DNA of 64,000 nucleotides from Paracamarosporium sp. OC-R06-R3 (taxonomy: Eukaryota > Ascomycota > Dothideomycetes > Pleosporales > Didymosphaeriaceae), in contig JACVRA010000165.1 of the NCBI GenBank assembly GCA_019828545.1, positions 620,001 through 684,000 of the forward strand, written 5' to 3'. The position numbers and the translations under genes are program-made. Below are positions 45,622 to 57,119 of the stretch, in pieces (positions within the stretch are counted from its first letter, which is position 1; the number at the start of each line of letters is the position of its first letter). The notes under the pieces are model-generated. The model was not told where the DNA came from and did not search any database. It saw only the letters and a list, made by a program, of their open reading frames with translations.

Positions 45622-47331
45622 ATGCGTTACTTCAGAAACATCGCCTTAGCAGGAGCGTTGTTTGCCTCAATCGCAAACGCGACGCTCCAGATCGTACCAG
45701 GTGCGACATGGACCGCAACCAATACTGGCAAACATATTCAAGCCCACGGCGGTGGCATTATCAAAGTTGGAAGTACATATTACTGGTATTTGCAACAATT
45801 TTGATGGTACCTTTGACTTTTGAAAATACTAATCTTTCCAGGGTCGGCGAAGACAAGACAGACGGTTCAAGCTTCCAGAACATCAATTGTTACAGCAGCA
45901 CCAATCTGGTCGAATGGAAGTACGAAGGAGCTCTCCTATCTAGAACATTGTCCGGTGACCTTGGACCGAATCGCGTCGTTGAGAGACCCAAAGTCATTTA
46001 CAACAAGTCAACGAGGAAGTATGTTTTGTGGATGCACATTGATTCAAGCAATTATGGCGAGGCTAAAGCTGGAGTCGCGACCGGTGACTCAGTCTGCGGA
46101 AAGTACACGTATATTGGTGCCTCGAAACCGCTGGGCTTTCAGAGTCGTGACATGGGGCTCTATGTTGATGACGATGACAAGGCGTATCTTTTGACTGAGG
46201 ACGTGAGTCGGTGCTAAACTATCTCTCTATGCCTCAACTGATTTCCATGCCTAGCGCGCTAATGGTCTCCGCATCGATCTTCTTTCCGACGATTACCTGA
46301 GCGTTAAGCAAGCGACATACCTTTGGAAGGAATCCATCGAAGCACCCGCTGTCATCAAGAAGAATGGGGTCTACTTCATGTTCGGTTCCACGCTTACCGG
46401 TTGGGATCCCAACGATAACAAATACAGCACTGCAACCAACATTGCAGGCCCATGGTCGGCCTGGAAGACATTCGCTGACACTGGATCCAAGACCTATACA
46501 TCGCAGACAACATACATTCTGCCCGTGGGAAACAACTTCATCTATATGGGAGATCGATGGGTCAGCTCAAACCTTATGAGAAGTACTTACGTGTGGTTAC
46601 CGTTGACTATTTCGGGCACCACTGCGAGCATGAAAAATACGGTCAACTGGGTTGTTGACGCTAGTTCTGGTTCCATGACCTCCGGACCCAGTGAAAACGC
46701 GTAAGTAAAGTTCTATTCCAGAACGGATAAGAGAATTTCTGACTGGGAAAACAACATCTGACTCACACTAACTCCGAATGTGCGTGTTAGGTACGAAGGA
46801 GAATCTGCCACGTTATCGGGCGGAGCGAAATCAGTGTCCTGCTCAGGATGCTCAGGTTCCAATGCTGCAGGTTGTGAGTGACACTTTATTTGCCATCGGT
46901 TATCACTTCTTTTATCACGGCCTCCGAATAACTCGTTGGGTAAGCCAATCGTGTCCATCATTGACGACGAACAGATATCGGTGGCTCAAGCGCTGGCGCA
47001 GTCACCTTCTCGAATGTCCAGAGCTCTGCCACGACAAGAACAACAATTCGCGTAAAATACTGTAAGCGACCTCTGATTATCGGAAGGGGAATGGTGCGTA
47101 GGAGATGTAAGCTAATATTATCTAGTGAATGGCGACAGCGGCCAAAGGTTTGCCGACGTGAGTGTCAACGGTGCGGCTGCACAACACATTGCCTTCGTGC
47201 CTGCCAATGGAGATCCCAATTCGAGTGTGCTCAACGCGGATTTAAAGTCTGGTACAAATACAATCAAGATCAGCACAAGCGATGGCTCTTGGGGAGCGGA
47301 TATTGATAGATTGATGGTACCGGTTTCTTGA
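45622..47331 (+). CDS. Secreted GH43 glycosidase with CBM35-like domain (exo-beta-1,3-galactanase type)
   Basis: Six exons (45622-45785, 45842-46202, 46255-46700, 46791-46873, 46975-47061, 47126-47331) give 448 residues. A signal peptide (MRYFRNIALAGALFASIANA) precedes a five-bladed propeller domain with IQAHGGGIIKVGSTYYWVGE, VERPKVIYNKSTRKYVLWMH, SRDMGLYVDDDDKAYLLTED and IEAPAVIKKNGVYFMFGS, the last holding the likely acid Glu. This set matches the GH43 subfamily that removes galactose from beta-1,3-galactan of arabinogalactan proteins. Residues about 325-448 (SCSGCSGSNAAGYIGG ... GSWGADIDRLMVPVS) are a CBM35/6-like sugar-binding module. It acts outside the cell on plant cell-wall galactans. 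Substrate preference is by family, not shown. Every intron keeps frame and nothing essential appears missing. Confidence 0.9.
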
Positions 47332-47608
47332 ACTATATATTTTCGTGACATATATCATGAACCAGTACATAATGAAAGACAGCTAGGTGGCTGGGTCTAG
47401 TCCCCAATGTGTTTGCTTCATCCTGTGAACCTATTGGTGCAGCGGTGTAGTAGTGACGAACAGGGCGATATCGTGCTAGCTTTCAAAGTGGCTAGCGCAA
47501 ATTGTTTCCTACTCAACATAATGCGAATGCCATCCCACACACCGCAGATTGCATTTCACTGCCACTACAAAATCTCACAAAGCCAACAAGAAGCTCCAAA
47601 ATCTCCTG

Positions 47609-48283
47609 ATGGCGTCGTTTCTCTCTCTTCCTGGGGAGATCCGGAACGCTATTTATGATTTGGCGCTCTTCCCACGTCAGTGGACCATACGAATCCACGC
47701 AAGCCATCCGAAGGATCTGCATCGCACAACGCTCCGATGTCCGATTTTCCGTCTGTGTCGTAGAGTTCGTTACGAAGCATTTGCGCGCCTGTGCAAGAAA
47801 ACTTTAACCTTTACAGACTATGAGTCGTATAAGGTATGTAGTACATTGTGGTCATGAGAATTTTCAGGATTGTTTGAGCCTCAGCATAGCCCACAGTCTT
47901 TCTTTCATTTTCATATTCTAGCTAAGCTTGGACAGGTCTTTATGGGGTATTTCAGCAAAGTCGGGGACGGCAAGCTTGCAGAGCAGAACATTGAGAACAT
48001 TGCTATGATGGTAAAGCATTTATCCTTGATAGACATCGAAGGAACAGTGGGTACAATCGAAGGGCTGGACTTAGTTGAAGCTAATGAAGCATTCGTGGAT
48101 CTGAGTGTTCTGAAACAAGTCGAACTCTTCGTCGCCATCGAGCGACCTGGGATAAATTTGGGAACGACCCCAAACACAACGTTGATGCGCCACGATGAAG
48201 GCGATGGAGTTTTGTCCCCAGGAATCTCCCCTCTGACCGGGTTTCCTCAAAAAGCTATTTTCGGTGTGGTAAAGGCCTCCTAA
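47609..48283 (+). CDS. 2EXR-domain protein
   Basis: Two exons (47609-47833, 47897-48283) give 203 residues; an in-frame ATG at 47549 would add 20. The start MASFLSLPGEIRNAIYDLAL is the classic 2EXR opening (LPxEIRNxIY), found in large numbers in fungal genomes and of unknown function, possibly F-box-like. The segment PIFRLCRRVRYEAFARLCKK corresponds to the usual LLRVCRQVRxEA motif. The 63-nt intron ends at CCCACAG, restoring the frame to SFFHFHILAKLGQVFMGYF. Its last 29 bases overlap, tail to tail, the end of the acetyltransferase gene on the other strand. Confidence 0.75.
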
Positions 48284-48993
48284 TCATACACGTATTTGCC
48301 TCCAGACCTGACAATGTCGGATCATATTTGGAAAGGTCAAAATATTCAACATGGACCGGTTCGAAGTCAAAACTTAAATACAACTTCTTTCCCGTGTCTG
48401 AAGCTTCCAAAAATGCTGGCAACTGAGCATTGTCTGCACGTTCACACCCGTACTTCACCAGCAGTGCACCTGCACCGCGTCTTTGGTAAGCCGGGTCTGT
48501 CACCAGAATATGGAGAACTCCCATAAGTTAGTAGTTGTTCTAAAACATGGAGAAATAAACTTACAATAAAATGGCTTTGTCCCCATGAACTGCTTTCTCA
48601 CCCGGTGCAAATAATTCATGAAGTCCTGTGCGGCCGGTAGGTCTTTTTCATTTTGCCCAGGGACGGGCAGCATGGACTGGATCTGTTCCTCAGTGCGCTC
48701 GTGCTCATTGATCCTCCATTTGGCGCCTGCTATCATTTTATCGTTCAACTCTGTATCTACCACCTTCAAATATTGCACATCCGGTTCCTCTGTCGCGCTC
48801 TTGATATGTTTTTGGATGCTCCTCTCTCTGGATTCATCTGTCTCAGGCCCCTTTAGTAGTCTCGTAATACCTTTCAACTTATCAGTCAATGCATCGACGA
48901 TGGATAGTAGAACTTGCCTGTGTTGAAGGCGGCTGATTGGATGCGGACGAAGTCGGCAAAATCGGCATGGTTACATGGGCGTACTTGCAACAT
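48255..48993 (-). CDS. GNAT-family N-acetyltransferase
   Basis: Three minus-strand exons (48993-48918, 48870-48565, 48517-48255) give 214 residues. The N-terminus MLQVRPCNHADFADFVRIQS is the usual first beta strand and helix of fungal GNAT proteins. The acetyl-CoA site LHILVTDPAYQRRGAGALLV carries the (Q/R)-x-x-G-x-G/A loop, and the end (FEASDTGKKLYLSFDF in style) is the typical last strand-helix pair. Intron 1 (48917-48871) begins GCAAGT: a GC-AG intron, the only way to keep frame while preserving the conserved N-terminus. Intron 2 is GTAAGT with an ACTAAC branch site. The substrate is unknown; family members acetylate small amines or protein residues. Confidence 0.85.
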
Positions 48994-51088
48994 CTTGGTC
49001 TCTGCAGCAGAATGTGAATATACAAGAAGAATTTTTGTAGTATCCCTAGGGTTCCTTGGTATTTATCGAGTGGTCGTGGGGCTGCGCCGCGGGGCTGTAA
49101 GATCCGGAATAGCATCGGGATTGTCTATTCCGAATCTAGCTGACGCTTACATACATTATCGACATGAGTCATGGCATTCAGGTTCGCCCTTTTGCGTTTA
49201 TACGTATCCCTTTTCTTCACCATCTACACTAAGGCGCCCTTTTGCTCTGCATCACACATGTACAGCAGGGGCTCACTCTTCCATTATTACCTCGTTCCAT
49301 CATAGACCCATCTTCTCGCTACCGCAGCGATGCATCTGAGCACCAATGAACGAATGTTTCGCGAACCACCAGGAATACAAATTTAGACGATCCTTCTATA
49401 ACGCCGTTGCGATTGTTGCATTCGCGAATTAAATGAGCGTACGCATGCTTGTAGGCTGTGCTCATTTCTTAACGCCGGTGACTGCGCCCTTCCCCTAACA
49501 CATCTTTCTGTCGCTCCCCACGCATACTTTGGTAGAATTCGTAATATTCTCGAAGAACAAGCATTTGTACTTTAAGAGGGACTGCACGTAGCGCTTTTTC
49601 CTAAGTTGCTACTAAAACTAAGCGTCTTAAAATCAGTGTTCAGATTTAACTCCCAGTATGTCTAGCGGCCTTCGGCGCAGGAGAGTTCCTTCATCCACCT
49701 AAAAAGATAGGAGAATGTTGAAAGATTACCAGAAGCAAAGGTTTTTTCGATCGAAAGAAGAATCAGTGAGCTGCTCCATGCCTAGAGAATAACATAGGAT
49801 CTAGTATCTTTAGTCTAAAATGTGCGATGTTGCGACATGCGTTTATCTAAACGTGACGTCTACATAGCGTATGACTGATACATCGCTGATTATGGCCATT
49901 CTCAAGGTTTAAGGCGTTTTACTTACAAGTCTAACAATCAGAACCTGTCCGATGTACTGAGGAGATACACGCGAACCATGGGTCTCAACACAATCCTATT
50001 CTTTGAGCACCGTTGCTGAGTTCGTTGATGTCTGAAACCTAGACGGGCTATGGCAGCCAGCTAGCATGTTTGAGACGAAGCAAATGAAAGGTGCAGCTCC
50101 GGTTGTAGCACCTTTAGGCCACCTAGGCGTTTATTTTTAGAGGAGTTAAGTAGATTGAGACGGTGACTCGAATTGGCGCATATAAGTGTAAGCCTTCTTA
50201 CTTTTCAATGAGTAGGAGCATCTTCCTCGATGATTATCCCCGCCTTCGATGACGAAAGTTCGAGTAACGTGCGACGGTGATGTGGTGAGCGCAACGTAAC
50301 TTCCTGTCAATTGACACGCGCTGAGACGGCCGCGATTATACGTAAATAGCCGCCGATGATGACGTGTGTAAAGCAGTTGTGATCCCTGTTAGATTGATAT
50401 CTATATGCTGCAATTGAACAGAATGGAACATCTCTCCCTACAGGACTTCGTAGCGAGGCAGAAGTTTGAACTCTCACCGTCGGTTATCTTACCTTAGGAG
50501 ATGTAGTACAACGGCCAAATATGTAAAGTAGCACTATAGCGCTGTTAGTGGAAGGTGACCACCATTTACAGATTCAATAACGCTTTATAAACGGCAAAAA
50601 GGCATTCCGGAAGTCAGAGACGTTGACGAGACAGTGAGGTAAACAACCGCGATCGTGCACTGAACTATATAGGAAATAAGTGAATGTGAAGGGAAAGTGC
50701 GGATGGTCAAATATTCGCCTATCAATACGACTTAGCCATTGGGAAATATCGAATATGGTCGCTTTCGGTGAATTGCCAGGTGAAGGCAACAAAAAAAAAA
50801 AAAGGCCTATACGCTCTGCAATAATTGGTTTGGTATGGAGAAAAGGCGTTTATCGTGAATGTTCTGTATTCAAATCGGACCGGCTCCACTGAGAAACATC
50901 CATACAGAACCTGGAATTGTCCAGAAACGCCAACTGCTCAAACAAGCAGCGAGGATGACTTTAAAGCCCCCCCAGGGTATCATATCATTGCCATACACGC
51001 CGACATATGCAAACCTGACAACCATGAAAACCGCCCAATAGAGCATCCAACCAGGGTGTCATCACCAGCTCTCTTAGCTGCCAAATGC
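48994..51088. other. Intergenic, no gene seen
   Basis: Two kilobases between the GNAT gene's promoter and the NAA40-like gene's 3' end. C/T-rich at 49190-49340, otherwise AT-rich with a poly-A run of about 13 at 50790. No coding-like frame with splice support. Confidence 0.45.
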
Positions 51089-52183
51089 CTACTTCTTAAC
51101 CTCGCCGGTGGCACCATGCCAAGACTTGCCCATGATCATGTAGTCGCACTCAATGATTCTGCCTCGTGTCATCCGATCCGGCGGCGTGGCCTGGTCTTTT
51201 GTGTAGCCCATCTTCTCGTACGCTTTGATAGCGTTCTTGTTACTCTTAAAGACTGTCAGCATGGTCTTGTTGATGCTCACTGACTGCGCGATAGCTTCCA
51301 CCGTGAACATGAGCCACTTGCCCAAGCCCATGCCTCGAAACTGCTCAGCAATATGCACCTCGAAGATATATACGACTTGTCGATGTTGGTTCGGTGGGTC
51401 GTCGTAGTCGATCATGAATGAGATGAAGCCGACGATGTTTGTATGGAGGTCAGGGCCGAAGGCATCGCTTGTGCCATCTGCGGCGCGGACGAGGATGTAC
51501 ATCATATTGTTGTTTGCCATCTCCGTTCGCTTCGAGGGACGATGCCAGCCTATGCGTGAAGCTTTGTACGCCGCCATAGAAGTGCATTGCACGATGTCGA
51601 GACAAGCGTCGCGGTCTTCTTCAGAGAGCTCAGTCGATCGACGCAGCTCGAGTTTGTAAGCGCCGTTCAGGTCCTTGAGCTGCATGTATTCCTGGCTGTG
51701 CTTCCAGACTGCGGTAAGAACATCATCGTTCCACTGTCGCATGAAACGTGATGGAGAAGTCATAGGATCGACAAGGAGATGGTCGCCGGGAACGAGAGTA
51801 AATTTCTCCAGGTCGCGAGGCCTTGGGGCGGGGCGGAAGTCGTGTCTGAAGTTCGGATACCTCTGCTTCTCCTGCTTCGGCTTCTTCCTCGGCGTGTCGT
51901 GCCACGCGAATGCAGCGGGGGTTGCCTTGAGGGCGTTATCGTCGTCGGGGAACACGATCTTCGGGTGCATGCGATGAGAGCGTATCCTGCGCTGCTCGCC
52001 GGCAGTTTTCGCGTATTCATCAAGGTCGGCAGTTGTTCTCTTTCTGCTCCATGTTGCAGCAATGCGCGCCTTTTGACCCGGTCTGGGGACCATGGCGGTT
52101 GGCTGGCGTGGGATGTGTGTGGGGCCGAGAGACGCGTTTTGGGTAAGGCGAGAACGCGTCTTTGCCAGCGGTGCACGGTGCAC
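51089..52183 (-). CDS. NAA40: N-alpha-acetyltransferase 40 (NatD/Nat4)-like, histone H2A/H4 N-terminal acetyltransferase
   Basis: Single exon of 364 codons. From about residue 145 the NAA40 signature appears: WKHSQEYMQLKDLNGAYKLE is not in itself diagnostic, but it is followed by FISFMIDYDDPPNQHRQVVY, IFEVHIAEQFRGMGLGKWLM (acetyl-CoA loop QFRGMGLG) and MLTVFKSNKNAIKAYEKMGY, the arrangement of NatD enzymes, which acetylate the Ser1 amino group of histones H2A and H4. The N-terminal 120 residues are basic and Pro-rich and longer than in yeast Nat4. The in-frame ATG at 52093 (MVPRPGQKARIAATWSRKR) may be the true start. It diverges from the LYR-motif gene, sharing a 267-base promoter region. Assignment to NatD rather than another GNAT is by motif style and could be wrong. 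Confidence 0.8.
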   Translation of the reverse strand: MHRAPLAKTRSRLTQNASLGPTHIPRQPTAMVPRPGQKARIAATWSRKRTTADLDEYAKTAGEQRRIRSHRMHPKIVFPDDDNALKATPAAFAWHDTPRKKPKQEKQRYPNFRHDFRPAPRPRDLEKFTLVPGDHLLVDPMTSPSRFMRQWNDDVLTAVWKHSQEYMQLKDLNGAYKLELRRSTELSEEDRDACLDIVQCTSMAAYKASRIGWHRPSKRTEMANNNMMYILVRAADGTSDAFGPDLHTNIVGFISFMIDYDDPPNQHRQVVYIFEVHIAEQFRGMGLGKWLMFTVEAIAQSVSINKTMLTVFKSNKNAIKAYEKMGYTKDQATPPDRMTRGRIIECDYMIMGKSWHGATGEVKK

Positions 52184-52450
52184 ACTTTTCGCAGAGCCTC
52201 ACGTTTCGTTGTGGGGAGAGGAACCGTTAACAAACGGACAACGAATCGCTTGTTCCCGGTGACTCAATCGAAATCACGTCAGCAGCTCGATCTTATATAG
52301 AGGAAACCCTTCGTTGACGTCCGCTGCGGTTGCTACGGGTTACACCTCCACAAACGTCATCTGAATCCAGCCCATTCCATCCATTGACCGCCAAACATTC
52401 GTCAACATCTTCGGGTCCTTTATTCCAGGATAGTCACCGCTACAGTCAAG

Positions 52451-52824
52451 ATGAACTTGATTAGGCGGAGCTATGCGACAGTCCTGAAAACCAACCCCAG
52501 CAGACTGCGGTCGCGAGGAAAGAACCCCTTAGGCTTAGACCATTTTATCCAAAGACAGCGCGCCCTGGCCCTGTGGAAGAACGTAGTCCGCAGCACATTT
52601 TCCATTTCAGATTCAGGAATTCGGCAAGAGATGCTTCGATTCGCCAGAGCAGAGTTTGAAAAGCATCGTCACATCACAGATCTAGGTCATATTCGATATC
52701 TTATTTCTGTAAGTTTGGATCTCCAGCCACCTGTTCACTTTATTGACAAAGGGTCTTATAGACCGGGAAAACGCAACTCGATACCATGAAAGGCTCATTG
52801 ATTAACTCGGGGGTTCTTACGTGA
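52451..52824 (+). CDS. Mitochondrial LYR-motif protein (LYRM2-like), 106 aa
   Basis: Two exons (52451-52708, 52762-52824) with a 53-nt GTAAGT...TATAG intron. The N-terminus MNLIRRSYATVLKTNPSRLR is Arg-rich without acidic residues, a mitochondrial presequence. It is followed by LDHFIQRQRALALWKNVVRS and IRQEMLRFARAEFEKHRHIT, the three-helix LYR/Complex1_LYR pattern of LYRM2; the LYR triplet itself is degenerate (LWK). LYR proteins bind acyl-ACP and assist assembly of respiratory complexes or the mitoribosome in the matrix. The C-terminal exon TGKTQLDTMKGSLINSGVLT fits the family end. Confidence 0.85.
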
Positions 52825-53276
52825 GGTAGTTCCTTCACGTCAATTGTTTGGAAAGCGACTCCTTCGTGCTGACGGTTTGCACCTGACTCATGCAGCACTT
52901 AGCGCGGGGCGGTGGTCTGGATCTTGCGCCAAACCATCAAGCACTTCCCTCATAGCCAACTCCACATGCTGCTGGTTGCGTAGCCCGACAACGGTAATTT
53001 TCCAATCAAATCTTTTCTTCCTTTAGAACTGCCTCTCCTTGGCCCTGGGCGCGTACAAGGCCGTGACTGGCCATATCTCCTTCTCGAGACAACTTCGCAC
53101 ATTTCGGTTTCGCTATTGTGTTTTCTCATCGATACGTTTCTGCTGGGTAGCACTAGCGAACTCCGTGGTGTATCCGAGTCCACGATCTCCTCAATTTCCA
53201 TCGAGTTGAGCTAATCGCTCTGATCCGCACGTTCCAGGCCTGCCTCGACAACCAAACAGGAAGGCTTAACCAATCG
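52825..53276. other. Intergenic, no gene seen
   Basis: Short spacer between two plus-strand genes, holding the LYR gene's 3' flank and the monooxygenase promoter. No open frame of interest. Confidence 0.4.
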
Positions 53277-55597
53277 ATGAAGTCTGTCCTCATCGTGGGC
53301 GGAGGTCCGGCTGGCCTTGTTGCAGCCAAAACACTCCTGCAGCATGCCTGCGGTACGAAATATAAAGTCACGTTGTTCGAGGCCGCGGAAAGAGTTGGTG
53401 GCATGTGGAGATCCTTACCCGACGAAACGGGCGAGATCTGCAGCCCACATATGCGAACGAATCTCAGTCGTTTCACAGTCGCGTTCCCAGACCTTGCATG
53501 GGGTTCCGTCGACCTCTCGGATCCTGTTACCGGAGCGAAGGCTTCTGGACCGCCTGCAATGTTCCCACCTGCATGGCAAGTGGGACGGTATCTAGAGGCA
53601 TACGCCAACAAGTTTCTTTCGTCCGGTATTGTCCACTTGAACAGGCGTGTGACTGCTGCAGACTTTGATGGTGATCATCATGATGGAAAGTGGAACATCA
53701 CTTCAGTTGATCAGACTACACGACAAGAATCAAAAGACTCCTTCGACCATCTCATCGTGGCCAGCGGATTCTTTCACCGGGCTGGGCCTAGGATACGTCA
53801 AAGTCAGATGCAGCATGGAGCTGGGAAGAGGATCCAGCACTCTACGCAGTTTCGAGATGTGGCATCATTCTCTAATGACGTAGGGAATGTGGTTGTCATT
53901 GGTGGTGGGATTAGTGGCAGTGAGGCTGCCGCTACAGCAGCTTTCCAAATATCGAACGCAAAACACTCGCCCAAACAGAAGCCTGCGTGGGCAGACAGTA
54001 AGATTTACCACGTATTTGACCGCCCGTTCTATACTTTGCCACGATACATACCACAAGACCCGTACAATCCAGCAATCCAAGATTTCAACTTATCTCCCAA
54101 ATTCCTCCCGCTCGACCTCATTCTTTATAACATTGGTCGTCGAGGCAGCGATGGCCCCGTTACAGCGTCGATTGGACAGGTACCAGCGGAGAAGGCTGAG
54201 AAAGGTCACGAGTTCATCAGAAATCTACTAGGTGGTGACCAGCGAGCTACTGGGCGTATGGAGCTTGTTTCAAAACCGGACAAAATACAATATCCTGCTT
54301 ATACAGGGGTATCTGATTTGTACGCGGAATTTGTCAGGGATGGGATGATCGTACCTGTGAATGGCCGTGTCGTGAACATAACGCAAGGCGCGAATGACAA
54401 CTTTTCGTTGGAGGTCGTTTCTCAGGGCCCTTGGGCTAATCCTGATCACGAGGTCTGTTCCCGCAATTCTTTCATTTGCCTGTACTGACTTTCTAGCAGA
54501 AATCATCACACATAAAAGAAGTGACTGGTGTTGTTGAAGCAACCGGTTTCCAGTCGCATCTTGAATACCTCTCCGCGAATGTTAAACAAGCATTGGACTA
54601 CGATCCTGACAGTCGCCGTGTTCCGTTTCTCTTGTCGCGCGGCTCGATCTTCAACGAAAAGGTTCCAAAGATTGCCTTCGTTGGCTTCTATGAAGGCCCT
54701 TACTGGGGTGTAATGAGCATGCAAGCCAAGATTATCGCACAACGCTGGGACCCCGAAACCGCGACAAAGACAGCGTTGGAGAGCCTAGACACCACAAGTG
54801 CGCTCTCGGTACGACAGGCTATCAAAGACAAATCGCTCGATGTGCCGCAGTTCTGGATGGCCGATTATGTGGGTCTGGTAGAGGAATTGTCACGAAGTGT
54901 TGGCCTGCAGCGCGATGATGCTGCCTTGGGTGAAGGTGGTCCACTCTTCCCAGCAAGGTATCAGGATAAGACAGAAGATGTAAGTGAAGCGGCGGCGGTC
55001 GTTCGCGAAGTCGCAGATGTTTTGCAGCGGTCAGAGAAGGAAGCTCTGCATGTGGCATCAGCGGCGTTTCGCGGTATGCAGGGCACGTGGACGATCCAAA
55101 GGAAGATTGACTCCCGGCATCCATCGATGCCTAGCGGTTCGTTCAAAGGCACAGCACATTTCCATCCCCGGAACCCCACTGACGCCATCTATTCTTCGGA
55201 GTATTTATATACTGAAGAGGGTATATTGACTATGGATAATGGAATGTCTTTTCCAGCCACACGGCGTTACGTCTACCGATATCAGGAAAGCAACGACACC
55301 ATATCCGCATGGTTCGCGGAAGAGGATGGCCTGAGTGTTGGCAACTTCTTCAACAGATGGGAGTTTTACCAGCCTCCTGATGTTGAACATGGCTGGCTAG
55401 CGAAGGGCCATCATTGGTGCAGCCCCGATACGTATAAGAGCAGCTGCGAGTTTCGCTTCAGAGGCTCTAGCTTGGAAACTTTTGGGATCACATACGATGT
55501 CTCTGGGCCAAAGAAGGATTACTCCCACGAGAGCTGGTACAGCCGGCCAGTACAAGGCACTGCATGGGCGGCAGTCGAAGCAGTAGCGAGAAGCTGA
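53277..55597 (+). CDS. Flavin-dependent monooxygenase fused to a DUF6314-like module
   Basis: Two exons (53277-54452, 54500-55597) give 757 residues. The start MKSVLIVGGGPAGLVAAKTL holds the FAD-binding GxGxxG at residues 8-13. VVVIGGGISGSEAAATAA near residue 208 is the NADPH-binding Rossmann motif, and VVEATGFQSHLEYLS is the conserved ATG(F) motif near the end of the oxygenase part. From about residue 600 a separate module begins: FRGMQGTWTIQRKIDSRHPS, GSFKGTAHFHPRNPT, YTEEGILTMDNGMSF, RYVYRYQE, GHHWCSPDTYKSSCEFRF and a WYSRPVQ end, a lipocalin-like beta barrel matching DUF6314. The oxygenase would insert oxygen into a small molecule in the cytosol; the barrel may hold the substrate or product (inference). 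The splice at GAG/AAA keeps frame. The oxygenase substrate is unknown. Confidence 0.88.
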
Positions 55598-57119
55598 TAG
55601 GAAATTTTCGAGTGGCCAAGCCGGCATGCCCAGAAATAGCTTGCTGCGGGCAGCCACGGTGATTTCAAAAGTTGCCTAATAGTTACCTATGGAACTTGAT
55701 ATGTTGAAGCGAATATGCAGTGTTCGTTCGTCGATCTATACTGTAATGGCGTCTTAGTACATCAACACCTCTTATGTTGTATCCTTTTGTGTTCGTTTTC
55801 GTTTTCGTTGTAATCTTGCCGTAATATTGGTCACTACAGGAAAGACCACGCTACGGGCAACGTTACCGAAGACCAGCGTTCTAGAATTTTTCCAGTTCCG
55901 CTGGACCCACGGTAGCTTCCTCTCAAATGGCCCAGCCGCTCACTGAACCTTCGCATGCTGATTTCTATCACGTCTATCCACTCAGCTCTGCGTGCCTGGT
56001 CGTAGAGCCTTATGATGACACCTGAAATCTATCTGTTACACATTCGGAAGGAAGAGAGTATAGTCTCACTGGCGCTGCAACAGATGTAAGACCTCACCAT
56101 CCCCACTCATCCTAAGAAATCACTGCCAAGACTCTCGAGAAGCTTCTCGTGAACACCACCCCAAGGAGCGTCACCCCTTGCGGAGCCGCTTTGTCAATCC
56201 TCTCACGATTCATGAAAAAGGTTCTCGGCCTCAGCGCAGTCGAATCAACCCTCATGGCACGATACTACTAAATACTTCCGTTACGTCGTTGAGCTTCCCG
56301 TCGAATTATGCGGCCACTCGCAAAGCGTGTCTGCCTTGTGTCTGCAGTGTGTTCATGGTGTGTCTTAGACAGGTGTTGGAGTAGCTATCAAAGGATACGA
56401 CTGCAGCACATCGGGATATGATGCCGCGAGGAAGGACAACGCCAGCTACGTTAGCTCGCCCAAAGACTGTTCATTGGCTACATTTACATTACATGAGCTT
56501 ATCCTCAACCATGAGAGAGGACTAAGCGCGCCATTTCGAGCCTCTATCTCAGGATATCTTCTCAAGTATGTTACCTTGCATACTGCCAGGCGCCACAAAC
56601 AGATCCGGAATGCCAGCTACACTAGCTTCACATAACAAAAATACTCATTTCGGTTACCGTTCCACTCGCTTCGGCCATGGAATGTAATCCAGGAGCTCAC
56701 ACGAGGTCTGAGTTACCCATGGTCCTACGCTCACCGCTTGGGTGTAGTACTCGCAACAGGTGCCCATCACTTCCTGATGTAGCAGCCAGTGTGAACATGC
56801 GACGGTCGCCATTGCCCCTACGTATGTACAGGAGAAGTTTTGGGTGTACAGCTTCTCTGTGCGGGTACGAGCCTGGGAGATGTCAGATCGAAGATCGAAG
56901 ACCAGGTAAACGCCAGGACGGTAGCGAGATCCGCGACTACCCAATCTATTTAAGAGTGCTTGACGACGCATCCAGTCCACCACTTGAGCTAGCCTCCACA
57001 TTAATCGCAGAATCTACGAAAGTTTTTTTCGAAACTATTTGAGTCACGGGCTTACTGCCCTTTTGTCAACAGTGTCCCTCGATTTGGCCTTTATTCCCCA
57101 ACTGCGCACCCGTAACACA
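55598..57119. other. Intergenic, no gene seen
   Basis: About 1.5 kb. Antiparallel ORFs of 115-121 codons at 56654-57042 overlap each other and have no domain. The last 100 bases are the leader of the secreted protein gene. Confidence 0.4.

Noticed and set aside
45339..46217. 292-codon plus-strand ORF that runs into the GH43 gene
   Set aside because: It reads through the first GH43 intron by chance. The signal peptide and the conserved HGGGII motif lie in the other frame before the splice.
56654..57042. Antiparallel ORFs of 115 and 121 codons
   Set aside because: They overlap each other almost exactly, and neither shows protein-like motifs.
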